64,000 bases of DNA from Oscillospiraceae bacterium (GCA_902772105.1 CACXZI010000004.1:1-64000), one strand, 5' to 3'. Shown: positions 37,610-47,239, counted from the first letter of the stretch. Made by a program: numbers and translations. Notes: a model not told the origin generated them from the letters alone.

Positions 37610-39079
37610 TTATTTTCTCCTTCTTTTATAGTAAACAACAATCCCTGAAATAATAACTAAAAGTGGCAAAATCAAAATAAACAAAACTCCCATAAATCCA
37701 GCAGTTGTTCTGTTTATAACCAACTTAGGAACACCAATAGTTTTTGGTAAAATTTTAATCTTACTTTTATTATTTGCAAATTCTCCTAAAACACTAAACA
37801 TAAGTTCAAAATTTCCAAGATGTGGAATATCAAGTCCTCCTAAAATAGACGAACTACAAAAAACAACCAAACTAGATTTTTTGTTTTCACCCAAATTTTT
37901 ACTAAAACAAGCAACCAACGGAAAGCTTTTCTTTTCAGCTGTTTTAATATCAAACTTCTTTGGATCTGTTAATATTGTTGCAGTTTCCCCTGTTCCACAA
38001 ATATTTAAACTTTCAACATCCTCACTTTCCTCAAAATTTAATGGTTTACAATCATTAAAATTAATAGGCAACTTCCTATTTAACATATCCTGCACATATT
38101 TGTTTTCTTTTTCAGCAAAGGTAAAAATATCATTAGCAGAAGTAAAAACCCTTTTTGAATTAGTTTCAATAACAACCCCTTCTTCAAAAGAAATCCCAAA
38201 ATTCTTCTCCAAAAACTTTTCTAATCTTTCAAGTTTTTTCTGAGACGCACTAGCAAAATAAACAATCTTCTTACCAGCACTAACATAATCTTGTAATTTT
38301 TTTATTTCTTCTACACTATAGTCAACAATAGGAGCGACAATGAAAACTAAATCTGTGTCGTCAGGTATTTTTTCTGATGAAAGATTAGTTTCAATCAAAT
38401 TATACCCATTTTCATCAAAAACAACCCCTTTAAAACTCTTTATATTAATTTCATCATGTCCACTAATTAAAACAGTGTTAATTTTTTTCCTACCAGACAC
38501 AAATTCCAAAGCACTTGCAATATTTTTTTCAACATTTGAAATAACTTCACTACTGTAATTATAGGAATCCCCCTGATATTGATTTTTAAACATGTTAAAA
38601 ACAGACAAAAAACGTGCATTATTATTTTCATCAGTTATTAATATTCCGTTTTGTTGTAATTTTAAATTAGGATATTTCGCTGCAAAATTTGGCTGTTCAT
38701 TCAAATTAACAAACTCCAAAGATAATTTTTCATTGCAAGCAACAATATTTTTCACCATATTATATAAATGTTTAGTGTAAATATCTTCACTTTTCTTAAA
38801 ATTATCTTCATTATTTAAAACAATAATTCTAGCTTTTTTGTCATAATCTTTTAAAAATTCCCTTGTTTCATCAGAAACTCTGTATAAACCATAAGATGTT
38901 AAATCCACTTTCAAATCAAACTTATTAACTAAATTAGCTACAATAACATTCAAAATAAAAACTATTGCAATAAAAATAACAACAAAAACACTAATCAAAC
39001 TGTTATATTTAAATTTCTTATTAAATATAAAAAATTTTAATTTATCTCTAAATTTAAATTTCATTTTAACATTTTTCAT
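37610..39079 (-). CDS. GldG-like ABC transporter component (DUF4350/ABC_transp_aux)
   Basis: About 489 residues: an N-terminal membrane helix (near 22-42), a large extracytoplasmic region with the GldG pattern (DYKKARIIVLN-like DKKARIIVLNN near 70, LVFIVAPIVDYSVEEIKKL near 245) and a C-terminal membrane helix (about 460-482) ending in KRRRK. The start at 39079 is chosen because AAGGTGG is 10 nt upstream; an upstream GTG at 39094 overlaps the permease gene. GldG-type proteins accompany the GldA/GldF exporter. The name reflects gliding genes in Bacteroidetes; it does not imply gliding here. Confidence 0.85.
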   Translation of the reverse strand: MKNVKMKFKFRDKLKFFIFNKKFKYNSLISVFVVIFIAIVFILNVIVANLVNKFDLKVDLTSYGLYRVSDETREFLKDYDKKARIIVLNNEDNFKKSEDIYTKHLYNMVKNIVACNEKLSLEFVNLNEQPNFAAKYPNLKLQQNGILITDENNNARFLSVFNMFKNQYQGDSYNYSSEVISNVEKNIASALEFVSGRKKINTVLISGHDEINIKSFKGVVFDENGYNLIETNLSSEKIPDDTDLVFIVAPIVDYSVEEIKKLQDYVSAGKKIVYFASASQKKLERLEKFLEKNFGISFEEGVVIETNSKRVFTSANDIFTFAEKENKYVQDMLNRKLPINFNDCKPLNFEESEDVESLNICGTGETATILTDPKKFDIKTAEKKSFPLVACFSKNLGENKKSSLVVFCSSSILGGLDIPHLGNFELMFSVLGEFANNKSKIKILPKTIGVPKLVINRTTAGFMGVLFILILPLLVIISGIVVYYKRRRK

Positions 39080-39084
39080 AAGAC

Positions 39085-39789
39085 TTAATTCCACCTTTTC
39101 TTTAAAAGCATAACAATAGACAAAAATGAAAAAACAACAACAATACTAATAAAATATAAAATATCAGATATATTAATAATACCCATCACAAAATTATTGT
39201 ACCTTGTCATTATCGCTAAACCATTAACAACTTCTTTCATCCATTTAAAAGGAATATAACTTGAAAGTTCACCAACAAATATAAACAAAATAAAAATTCC
39301 AAAAGACCCAAAAGCAGAAATAACAGGATTTCTAGTTAAACACGACACAAAAATTCCAATTGAAATTAGAGAAAACCCTATTAAGAATGTTCCAATTAGA
39401 CAACTAAAAATTAAACTATATTGCAAATTAGCAAAAAAAGAAGCAACTAAAACATATAAAATATTAACTAAACTAGCAATAAAATATAAAAAGCAAGCAG
39501 CTAAATATTTTCCTACAACAATAGAAAAAATCCTAACCGGGCTAGAAAACAACAAACGATCTGTTTTAAATCTGTATTCGTCACTAAAAAGTCCCATAGT
39601 TAAAATAGGCATAGAAAAAATAATAGTTAAAAACATTGCATTAAAAAAATTACTAAAATCTGCAACACCAATTCTAACTACATTTAAAAAAAACAACAAT
39701 CCTGAAATAGCTAAAAACACACCTAAAAAAACATATCCAACAGGATTTTTAAAATAATTTTTAATCTCCCTTTTTAAAATTGCTACCAT
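39085..39789 (-). CDS. ABC-2 type permease (GldF-like)
   Basis: 234 residues with six predicted membrane helices. The opening ILKREIKNYFKNPVGYVFLG and SMPILTMGLFSDEYRFKTD near 68 are typical of GldF/NosY-like ABC-2 permeases. It lies between the ATPase gene (12 nt) and the gldG-like gene (5 nt). Together they form one exporter; the substrate is unknown. Confidence 0.9.
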   Translation of the reverse strand: MVAILKREIKNYFKNPVGYVFLGVFLAISGLLFFLNVVRIGVADFSNFFNAMFLTIIFSMPILTMGLFSDEYRFKTDRLLFSSPVRIFSIVVGKYLAACFLYFIASLVNILYVLVASFFANLQYSLIFSCLIGTFLIGFSLISIGIFVSCLTRNPVISAFGSFGIFILFIFVGELSSYIPFKWMKEVVNGLAIMTRYNNFVMGIINISDILYFISIVVVFSFLSIVMLLKKRWN

Positions 39790-39801
39790 ACTTTCTCTCC
39801 T

Positions 39802-40752
39802 TTAAACTTTTTTCTCTATTAACTTAATAAATAATTGCTCTAAAGTAACCTGATTTGCTTTGAATTCAATTATTGGAATTTTATTTTCCATTAAAGCATT
39901 TGATATTTTTGTTAAAAAATCAGGATCATTTTGCTTTATATTAACTTCAAACTCAATCGTTTTATCTACATTAACCCTAACTTTTTTCATACTTAAAAAT
40001 TCTTTATATTCACTCAAAGCTAACTCTAACTTTTCTTTAGAAGAGCAAAAAACCTTAACAAAATAGCTGTTTTTATAGGCTCTTAAAAGATTTTCTTCGG
40101 TTTCATCCGCAACTATTTCACCATTATTTATTATAATTATCCTATCACAAATGGCTTGTATTTCTCCCAAAATATGAGTTGAAAGAATAACAGTATGATC
40201 TTTTTTTAAAGAACGAATTAGCTCCCTAACTTTAACTATTTGTGCTGGATCTAAACCAGAGGTAGGCTCATCTAAAATTAAAACCTTAGGAGAATTAACC
40301 AAAGCTTGAGCTATTCCCACTCTTTGCTTAAAACCTTTCGAAAGCCCAAAAATCAACTTATTTTCTTTTCCTTTTAATTCACAAAGTCCAACAACTCTCT
40401 CAACCTCTTTTTTTATTTCTCTTACCTTTTTTATTTCACAAACAAACTTTAAATATTCAAAAACAGTCATATTCTGATATAAAGGTGGGTTTTCTGGAAG
40501 ATAACCAATATTTTGTTTTGCTTTTAAAGAATTATCAAAAATATCATACTCCAAAATTTTAACTTTTCCTTTGGTATATGAAATACACCCAGTTAAAATA
40601 TTCATAGTTGTTGTTTTTCCAGCTCCATTTAGCCCTAAAAAACCAACAATTTCTCCATCTTTAACACTAAAAGAAACATTTTTTAAAGCTAAAAAATTTC
40701 CATAAGCTTTAGTAACATTTTCAACAACAATAACATTTTTATTTTGTTTCAT
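39802..40752 (-). CDS. ABC transporter ATP-binding protein (GldA-like)
   Basis: 316 residues. Walker A GLNGAGKTTT near 42, the Q-loop in GYLPENPPLY near 85, signature GLSKGFKQRVGIAQAL near 138, Walker B VLILDEPTSGLDP near 158, and the H-loop in LSTHILGE near 192. The C-terminal 90 residues form the regulatory extension usual for GldA/NatA types. First transporter gene of the five-gene set. Confidence 0.93.
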   Translation of the reverse strand: MKQNKNVIVVENVTKAYGNFLALKNVSFSVKDGEIVGFLGLNGAGKTTTMNILTGCISYTKGKVKILEYDIFDNSLKAKQNIGYLPENPPLYQNMTVFEYLKFVCEIKKVREIKKEVERVVGLCELKGKENKLIFGLSKGFKQRVGIAQALVNSPKVLILDEPTSGLDPAQIVKVRELIRSLKKDHTVILSTHILGEIQAICDRIIIINNGEIVADETEENLLRAYKNSYFVKVFCSSKEKLELALSEYKEFLSMKKVRVNVDKTIEFEVNIKQNDPDFLTKISNALMENKIPIIEFKANQVTLEQLFIKLIEKKV

Positions 40753-40784
40753 TTTAATTCCCCTTTAAAAACTATATTAAAACT

Positions 40785-42032
40785 TTAATCTAAAACATAA
40801 AACAAAAGCCCTTCCACAGGATTTGGAAAAAAAGAATAAGACTTTTTTGGTAGTTTTTTATTTGATTTTAAAACACCAAAAAATTCACCACTTCTAATTG
40901 CATTTAAATAAACACAAAAACAAGCATCTCCACTGTCAACAGATTCTGTTGCAGCCCTATCAACATAACTATAAGAAATTTCTGTAGAACCTACATTTAA
41001 AATCTTTCCCAATAATAATCTATTTAAAACAATAATATCAGATTTTTCATCAAAAATTTCTCCACTATCAAACACTTTTTTAACTTTTTCAACATCATTT
41101 AAAACAAAAACACTATAAGATTCATCAGCATAAAATCCAAAAGAAATTCTTTCTTCTCTCCTACAATTAAACAACGTGCTTCGCATAGAATCTAGTGTCT
41201 TACAATGAATTATCTCAAAGTATTCAGAAACTTTTTTTAAAATTTCTTCACTATCAAACATAAAAAACCCGCTAACAAGCCTGTGATATGGAAGTGCTGT
41301 AAAAGAAAAATCATCTTTTAAAAAAGTTAATGTCAAAATATAGTCTTCTTTTTTTTCTCCTGTAGTTTCACCACTTTCTCTTAAAAAATCACGATATCTG
41401 ATAGAAGCTTCATATTTTTCGACACCACCAAATATATAATATACCCTGTCTTTAAAAAAATCAAGTAAAAAATTAATAGATTCTAAATCTTCAATTTTCC
41501 AAATTTTATGTACAACATTTCGTTGTTTTGCTTTAAATATGTAGCTAGAAATCATTTTTCCATTTATCAAATTCAAAAATTTTTTACTATCCTTACAATC
41601 GACAAAAGCACAAATAGGAGAAGAAGAAAAACCAGAATTTTTTAAAAATTCAAAATTTGTTCTAACATCCTCTTCATTAGTTTCTTCACATGTTGTAACA
41701 TAATCTTCCCCCATTTCTGGCAATTTTAGTGTTCCAACAACTCCTTTTAAACTATATAAAACACCAGATATTTTATAAGCCATCTCATATATATAAAACG
41801 CCGGATTTTTAGATTGAACCAAAACACTGCCCTCAACCCAATTTTTAAAATCAGACCTCCCTTCTCTATTATCTTTAAAATTAAAAACATTATGTTCATT
41901 CTTTTTAAAAATTAAAGACTTTTCATAAGACTCAACCTCAAAATTATATGGACAAACAAATCTAGAAAAATTATTTGACTTTTCATATTTATTAAAATAA
42001 TTTCGCCCTAAAAACGGTTTAAAAACTTCCAT
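40785..42032 (-). CDS. DUF1015 family protein
   Basis: 415 residues. Recognised by the family's opening (FKPFLGRNYF), the ALPYHRLVSGFFMF segment near 257 (LPTHRVV in relatives) and the ending LPKKSYSFFPNPVEGLLFY (MPQKST.FYPKL.SGLV in relatives). DUF1015 proteins are of unknown function; they accompany diverse clostridial genes. It is quite divergent. First of the minus-strand set with the Gld-type ABC genes, 32 nt ahead of the ATPase gene, and divergent from ispE. Confidence 0.8.
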   Translation of the reverse strand: MEVFKPFLGRNYFNKYEKSNNFSRFVCPYNFEVESYEKSLIFKKNEHNVFNFKDNREGRSDFKNWVEGSVLVQSKNPAFYIYEMAYKISGVLYSLKGVVGTLKLPEMGEDYVTTCEETNEEDVRTNFEFLKNSGFSSSPICAFVDCKDSKKFLNLINGKMISSYIFKAKQRNVVHKIWKIEDLESINFLLDFFKDRVYYIFGGVEKYEASIRYRDFLRESGETTGEKKEDYILTLTFLKDDFSFTALPYHRLVSGFFMFDSEEILKKVSEYFEIIHCKTLDSMRSTLFNCRREERISFGFYADESYSVFVLNDVEKVKKVFDSGEIFDEKSDIIVLNRLLLGKILNVGSTEISYSYVDRAATESVDSGDACFCVYLNAIRSGEFFGVLKSNKKLPKKSYSFFPNPVEGLLFYVLD

Positions 42033-42195
42033 TTTTTTTTAACTCCTTTAATAAAATAAAAAAAAACTAAAAAATCTTAATTTATATAAAAAATTTTTAA
42101 CATTAAAAACAAATAACATTTTATTTATAATTTTAAAAAAAGTAAATAACTAAAAAGTAAAATTTTGTCTAATAGAAATATGTAAAAGTAAAATA

Positions 42196-42204
42196 TGATA
42201 TAAT
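42196..42204 (+). promoter_or_regulatory. Extended -10 promoter of ispE-spoIIR
   Basis: TGATATAAT: a consensus TATAAT at 42199-42204 preceded by TG. No good -35 lies 17 nt upstream, so it would act as an extended -10 promoter. It is 35 nt before the ispE ATG. Confidence 0.55.
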
Positions 42205-42239
42205 AAAATTAACAAAAATTAACAAAGGAAATCTTTAAG

Positions 42240-43097
42240 ATGAAAAATTTAAAAATAAAATCCTATTGCAAAATTAATTTAGCACTTTTAATAAAAAGCA
42301 AAAGGAAAGACAACTACCACGAAATAAATAGCATAATGCAAACAATTTCTCTTTTTGACACAATAAAACTAAAAAAAAGCAATAAATTAAGCTGTAGAAC
42401 AAACATTAAAGATATTCCAACAGATGAACAAAATCTTGCAATTAAAGCAGCAAACGTTTTTTTTAGTAATGTTAAAACGTCAAAAAAAGTTAAAATAAAA
42501 ATAAAAAAGAGAATTCCAACAAAAGCTGGTTTAGGTGGAGGAAGTTCAAACGCCGCATTTGTTCTTTTGGGGTTAAACAAACTATTTAAAACAAATTTAG
42601 AAAAAAAAACTCTTTTAAAATTAGCAGAAAAAATAGGAGCAGATGTCCCTTTTTTCATATATGGTGGAACTGCTGTTGTTGAAGGTTTAGGAGAAATCGT
42701 CAAAAAAATAAAACCAATTAAAAATTTTTATATAGTTTTAGTTAAGCCAAATTTTGGAGTTGACACAAAAAAAGCTTATGAAAAATATGATGAACTAAAA
42801 ATCAAAGAAAAAAAGTCTATAGAAAAAATAATTTTGTCGATTTCTAAAGGAGAAAAAATAGAAGAAATAGCAAAAAAATTATTTAATGACTTTGAAAAAG
42901 TGATAGAAAACAAAATAATATTTGAAATAAAAAACAAAATGAAAGAATATGGTGCGCTATCTTGCAACCTAACTGGATCTGGTTCTTGCGTTTTTGCAAT
43001 TTTTGAAGACAAAACAAAAGCAAAAAAAGCAAAAAAACTTTTTAAAAAAGAAAAATTTAAAACCTTTTTATGTAAACCAATAGATAAAATTTTTTAA
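42240..43097 (+). CDS. ispE: 4-diphosphocytidyl-2-C-methyl-D-erythritol kinase
   Basis: GHMP kinase of the MEP isoprenoid pathway. 285 residues. YCKINLALLIKSKRKDNYHEI at the start has the conserved Lys and Asn; the ATP loop is AGLGGGSSNAAFVLLGLN near 97; the third GHMP motif is LTGSGSCVFAIFED near 242. Lys-rich composition follows the A/T bias. ATG with AAAGGA upstream. Followed by spoIIR after 66 nt. Confidence 0.95.
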   Translation: MKNLKIKSYCKINLALLIKSKRKDNYHEINSIMQTISLFDTIKLKKSNKLSCRTNIKDIPTDEQNLAIKAANVFFSNVKTSKKVKIKIKKRIPTKAGLGGGSSNAAFVLLGLNKLFKTNLEKKTLLKLAEKIGADVPFFIYGGTAVVEGLGEIVKKIKPIKNFYIVLVKPNFGVDTKKAYEKYDELKIKEKKSIEKIILSISKGEKIEEIAKKLFNDFEKVIENKIIFEIKNKMKEYGALSCNLTGSGSCVFAIFEDKTKAKKAKKLFKKEKFKTFLCKPIDKIF

Positions 43098-43163
43098 TAT
43101 TGAATATTTTTTTTAATTTTAACCCATTCTTTTTATGCAACATTTTTGGATGGGAGAAAATAA

Positions 43164-43790
43164 ATGCAATATTTTAAATTAAAAAAAACGAAAAAAATAA
43201 CAAATATAGAAATTTCAATTCTTTTTGGATTAATAACAGCAATTTTGATGTCTTTTTTTGGATGTTTAAAACAAACCGAAAATTTAGAAAAAAACGTCTT
43301 AAGGCTACATATTCTAGCAAATTCAAATTCAAAAGAAGACCAAAGCGTTAAACTAAAAGTCCGCGATGAAATTTTAAAAAACTTTGATTTTAACACGTAC
43401 AATAATGATATAAACAAATCAAAACAAAAAATAAGGAGTGAATTAAAAGAAATAGAAGCTGTGGCAAAAAAAACACTAGAAAAAGAAGGATTTGATGATA
43501 GCGTTAAAGCAAGCCTAGAAAAAACATATTTCGATACAAGAGAATATAAAAATTTTTCAATGCCAGCAGGAGTTTATGATGCACTTAAAATTGAAATAGG
43601 AAATGCAAAAGGAAAAAATTGGTGGTGTGTTATGGTTCCTTCCATGTGTGTGCCCGCCGCTTCAGAAAAACAAAAAGCAATAAACACTTTTAACGACGGC
43701 GAAAAAGACCTAATAACAAAAGGTAACAAAACCGAAATTCGCTTTAAATCCATAGAAATCTTCAAAAACATCTTTTTATTACGTAGATAG
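43164..43790 (+). CDS. spoIIR: Stage II sporulation protein R
   Basis: Signal protein made in the forespore and secreted towards the mother cell, where it triggers SpoIIGA processing of pro-sigma-E. 208 residues: one membrane/signal helix at about 13-35 (ISILFGLITAILMSFFG), then the SpoIIR domain with LRLHILANSNSKEDQSVKLKVRDE-like start (key LRLHILANS near 49) and KNWWCVMVPSMC near 150. The last four residues and the stop lie inside a partial copy of the tandem repeat that follows, so the end of the gene has been reshaped by it. ATG with GGGAG upstream. Confidence 0.93.
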   Translation: MQYFKLKKTKKITNIEISILFGLITAILMSFFGCLKQTENLEKNVLRLHILANSNSKEDQSVKLKVRDEILKNFDFNTYNNDINKSKQKIRSELKEIEAVAKKTLEKEGFDDSVKASLEKTYFDTREYKNFSMPAGVYDALKIEIGNAKGKNWWCVMVPSMCVPAASEKQKAINTFNDGEKDLITKGNKTEIRFKSIEIFKNIFLLRR

Positions 43791-44220
43791 TTTTTCATTA
43801 CGTAGAAAATTTGATATTATTTTTAGTGGATCACTCGCCAAAAAATTCAATCTAATTTGAAGACCTGCTAAATCCTTTTTTCATTACGTAGATAATTTAA
43901 TATTATTTTTAGTGGATCACTCGCCAAAAAATTTTATCTAACTTTATTCGGCCTGCTAAACTCTTTCGTTACGTAGAAAATTTGATATTATTTTTATTAG
44001 GTCACTCGCCATAAAATTTTATCTAACTTTATCTGGCCTGCTAAATTCTTTTTCATTACGTAGAAAATTTGATATTATTTTTAGTAGGTCACTCGCCATG
44101 AAGTTTAATCTAACTTTATTCGGCCTGCTAAATTCTTTTTTCATTACGTAGAAAATTTATGAAATTTATAATAGTTCACTCGCCATAAAGTTTCATTGAA
44201 TTTTACTCGAACTGCTAAAC
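43779..44220. repeat. Tandem array: five ~86-bp units plus a 19-nt partial
   Basis: Units start with TTACGTAGA at 43798, 43884, 43969, 44056 and 44144 (spacing 86, 85, 87, 88). A short partial at 43779 lies in the spoIIR end. Conserved islands are TTACGTAG, a TTAGTAGGTC arm, CACTCGCC, and a GGCCTGCTAA arm; the rest is A/T-rich and more variable. The two arms can pair over about 10 bp around a loop of roughly 35 nt. In unit 5 the arms change together (AGTTC with GAACT). No ORF spans the array, and the units lack the unique spacers of a CRISPR. Confidence 0.9.
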
Positions 44221-44636
44221 TTAATTTAATATTTCACTAAAATTTTTAAAAATATATCATTAAACATAAACATATTTAATAACCATATATTTTTACTTAA
44301 TTTCTTAATTCCCTTATTTAAAATATTTTGTATATTTTAAATATATTTTTTTAAACTATATTTTTAATTATCAATATCCAAAATTTCTACAAAATATTAA
44401 AAAACTAATTAAACAAATTCTTTAAAATCTTAATCCTTTACAACAATAAAAGATATTTTCAAATTTCTTATGTAACATATTCATTTTAAAATAAATATAT
44501 AATTAAAATATTCCCACCATAACAGATTTCTATTTTAAAGCACATCTAAATTCTTTCCTTTTAAAAAACCTTTAACCCACATCAAAATTTTTAAAATAAC
44601 ACCACAAAAATCTCCCTGAAAAATTCCTAAAAAAAA
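44221..44636. other. AT-rich intergenic space
   Basis: About 415 nt after the tandem array, convergent with the prfB end. I find no ORF or RNA gene and no clear terminator. Confidence 0.5.
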
Positions 44637-45761
44637 CTATTTTTCAGCCTCTTTTTTAGCCTTATCTATTAAAAAAGCATTTATAAATCCGTCAAGATCA
44701 CCATCCATAACTGCGTTTATGTTAGTGTTTTCAAACTTTGTTCTATGATCTTTAACCATAGTATACGGCATAAAAACATACGACCGAACCTGCGACCCCC
44801 ATGCAATTTCTTTTTGAACCCCTTTAATATCCTCAATTTTTTCAAGATGCTGCCTTTCTTTAATTTCAACAAGCTTAGATTTTAAAAGCTTCATAGCAGT
44901 ATTTCTGTTTTGAATTTGACTCCTTTCATTCTGACAAGAAGTAACAATTCCAGTCGGAATATGCGTCAGTCGAACAGCAGAAGATGTTTTGTTAACATGC
45001 TGCCCACCTGCTCCACTTGCTCTGAAAACATCCATCTTAATGTCATCATCAGATATTTCCACATTTAAATCTTCATCTATTTCCGGCAAAACCTCAACAG
45101 ATGCAAAAGATGTGTGCCTTCTTCCAGATGCATCAAAAGGAGAAACACGAACAAGCCTATGAACTCCAGCTTCAGACTTTAAAAAACCATATGCATTTTC
45201 TCCTTCAATTAAAATTGAAATGCTTTTAATTCCAGCTTCTTCCCCATCAACAATATTTAAAACTTTAACCTTAAAACCACGTCTTTCAGCCCATCTGTCA
45301 TACATCCTATAAAGCATCTGAACCCAATCCATTGCTTCTGTTCCACCTGCTCCTGCATGAAGAGTTAAAATAGCGTTTTTAAAGTCATATTCTCCATTTA
45401 GCAATATCTCCAAAGATTGGCTTTCAATATCTTGTTCTAATTCTTTTAAATAGCTCTCAAGCTCAGAAAATAAAGAATCATCATCTTCCTCTTCAATCAT
45501 CTCAAGCAGAGCATCGCAATCGTTTTTCTTCTCAACAACATCCTGAAATTTTTCAACTTTGTTTTTTAAGCTACTGCACTTTTGAGTTATCTTTTTAGCT
45601 TTTTCCACATCTTCCCAAAAATTTTCACTAGCAATTTCCTTTTCAAAATCTTTAATTTGTTGTTCTAAAAATTCTAAATTAAGTGAAGCTTTAAGCTTTT
45701 CAATTTTAGGAGCACATTCACCAATTTTTTCTTTAAAATACATAAACTTAACAATATCCAT
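44637..45761 (-). CDS. prfB: Peptide chain release factor 2
   Basis: Ends translation at UGA and UAA. 374 residues. The stop-codon reading motif SPF is in RVSPFDASGRRHTSF near 210, and the catalytic GGQ is in GAGGQHVNKTSS near 254. The frame is continuous from the N-terminus: there is no internal in-frame UGA at codon 25 or so, so the programmed frameshift known from many bacteria is absent. ATG at 45761 with AAGGA about 12 nt upstream; an internal ATG at residue 7 is possible. Minus strand, divergent from purE. Confidence 0.96.
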   Translation of the reverse strand: MDIVKFMYFKEKIGECAPKIEKLKASLNLEFLEQQIKDFEKEIASENFWEDVEKAKKITQKCSSLKNKVEKFQDVVEKKNDCDALLEMIEEEDDDSLFSELESYLKELEQDIESQSLEILLNGEYDFKNAILTLHAGAGGTEAMDWVQMLYRMYDRWAERRGFKVKVLNIVDGEEAGIKSISILIEGENAYGFLKSEAGVHRLVRVSPFDASGRRHTSFASVEVLPEIDEDLNVEISDDDIKMDVFRASGAGGQHVNKTSSAVRLTHIPTGIVTSCQNERSQIQNRNTAMKLLKSKLVEIKERQHLEKIEDIKGVQKEIAWGSQVRSYVFMPYTMVKDHRTKFENTNINAVMDGDLDGFINAFLIDKAKKEAEK

Positions 45762-45903
45762 AGCTTTTTCTAATCCTTCTTATTTAAAAGTCACAGATAA
45801 ATTATACACATAAATTAAAATAAAAATCAACTATTAAAAAATAAAATATTATGTCGAATAAAATAAAAGATATTGTAAAATTAAAAGAAAATTAATTTTT
45901 TTG

Positions 45904-45932
45904 TTGATTATTAATCTAAAACATAGTATAAT
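45904..45932 (+). promoter_or_regulatory. Promoter of the purine cluster
   Basis: TTGATT (45904-45909), 17-nt spacer, TATAAT (45927-45932), about 37 nt before the purE ATG. The short leader leaves no room for a guanine riboswitch, and I see no PurBox pair. Confidence 0.75.
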
Positions 45933-45968
45933 GTCAACATAATGTTATTTCACAAAGAGGAAAAAAGT

Positions 45969-46448
45969 ATGAAGGAAAAAAAAGTTGCTGTTTTAATGGG
46001 AAGCAAAAGCGATATGGCAGTGGTTGAAAAAACAATAAACAAATTAAAAGAATTTGAAATAGAAACAAAAGTTTTCATAATGAGTGCGCACAAATCTCCA
46101 AACTACACAATAAATTTTGCAAAAAAAGCTGAAGAAAATGGATTTTTAGTAATAATAGCAGCAGCAGGAATGGCAGCTCACCTAGCAGGAGTAATAGCAG
46201 CAAACACAACACTTCCTGTTATTGGGCTGCCAATAAATTGTTCAATAAACGGGTTAGATGCACTATTTTCAACAGTTCAAATGCCAAAAGGAGTTCCAGT
46301 TTTAACGGTTGGAATAGATGCTTGTGAAAATGCTGCAATTGCTGCATGCCAAATTTTAGCTTTAAACGACGAAAAACTAAAAGAAAAACTAAAAAATATG
46401 AAGAAACAATTAGAAGAAGACATAATAAATCAAAACGAAAAAATTTAA
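45969..46448 (+). CDS. purE: 5-(carboxyamino)imidazole ribonucleotide mutase
   Basis: Moves the carboxylate to C4 of the imidazole ring in IMP synthesis. 159 residues. [13 protein letters not shown] at the start, [17 protein letters not shown] near 66 and [14 protein letters not shown] near 104 fit class I PurE. The normally conserved SAHR motif reads SAHK here (near 42); class II enzymes have Lys, so the class is slightly uncertain. The ATG at 45969 (GAGG upstream) is preferred over the one at 45942. First gene of the cluster. Confidence 0.93.
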   Translation: MKEKKVAVLMGSKSDMAVVEKTINKLKEFEIETKVFIMSAHKSPNYTINFAKKAEENGFLVIIAAAGMAAHLAGVIAANTTLPVIGLPINCSINGLDALFSTVQMPKGVPVLTVGIDACENAAIAACQILALNDEKLKEKLKNMKKQLEEDIINQNEKI

Positions 46449-46470
46449 TTTAAAAAGGGGTGTTTTTGTT

Positions 46471-47181
46471 TTGGAAAAGTTAGAACAAATATATGAAGGA
46501 AAGGCAAAAAAGGTTTATAAAACAGAAAAAGAAGATTTAGTAATAGTTAGCTACAAAGACGACGCAACAGCATTCAACGGGCAAAAAAAAGGAACAATTG
46601 AAGGAAAAGGGGCAATCAACAACCAACTAACAAATCATTTCATGAAAATTTTAGAGAAAAACTCAATTAAAACTCAGTTTGTTGAGGAAATTTCAGAAAC
46701 AGAAACAGTTGTTAAAAAGGTTAAAATAATTCCACTAGAAGTTATTGTTAGAAATGTTGCTGCTGGGTCTTTTTCAAAAAGATATGGCGTTGAAGAAGGC
46801 TTAGTTTTAAAAACTCCTTCCCTAGAATTTTCTTTAAAAGATGACGCTTTAGGAGATCCATTAATAAACTATTTTCATATTTTAGCTTTAGATATAGCAA
46901 CAAAAGAAGAAATAGAAAAAATAAAAGAATATAGCTTTAAAATAAACGAAATATTAAAAGAATATCTACTAAAATTCAATATAAAATTAATAGATTTTAA
47001 ACTAGAGTTTGGAAAAACAAAAGAAGGAGAAATAATTCTAGCAGATGAAATTTCGCCGGATACATGCAGATTTTGGGATAAAGACACAAACGAAAAGCTA
47101 GATAAAGATAGATTCAGAAGAAATATGTTAAAAGAAAACTATGGTTATGAAGAAACCTTTAAAAGAATATTAAAAAAATAA
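46471..47181 (+). CDS. purC: SAICAR synthase
   Basis: Joins aspartate to CAIR. 236 residues, the clostridial length. [13 protein letters not shown] at the start, then KDDATAFNG near 31, [14 protein letters not shown] near 90 and [14 protein letters not shown] near 190. Start is a TTG at 46471 with AAGGGG 10 nt upstream. 22 nt after purE. Confidence 0.97.
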   Translation: MEKLEQIYEGKAKKVYKTEKEDLVIVSYKDDATAFNGQKKGTIEGKGAINNQLTNHFMKILEKNSIKTQFVEEISETETVVKKVKIIPLEVIVRNVAAGSFSKRYGVEEGLVLKTPSLEFSLKDDALGDPLINYFHILALDIATKEEIEKIKEYSFKINEILKEYLLKFNIKLIDFKLEFGKTKEGEIILADEISPDTCRFWDKDTNEKLDKDRFRRNMLKENYGYEETFKRILKK

Positions 47182-47239
47182 AATTTTATTAATACATATA
47201 TTTTCAAACAAAATATAAATAAATGAAGGGTTGTTTAAT

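Noticed and set aside
43798..44220. CRISPR array
   Set aside because: Units are ~86 bp and similar throughout, with no short repeat alternating with unique spacers and no cas genes nearby.
44637..45761. Programmed frameshift in prfB
   Set aside because: The frame is continuous from the start and no in-frame UGA with a CUU slip site lies near codon 25.
45780..45968. Guanine riboswitch or PurBox before purE
   Set aside because: The leader after the promoter is about 30 nt, too short for the aptamer, and no paired PurBox motif is visible.
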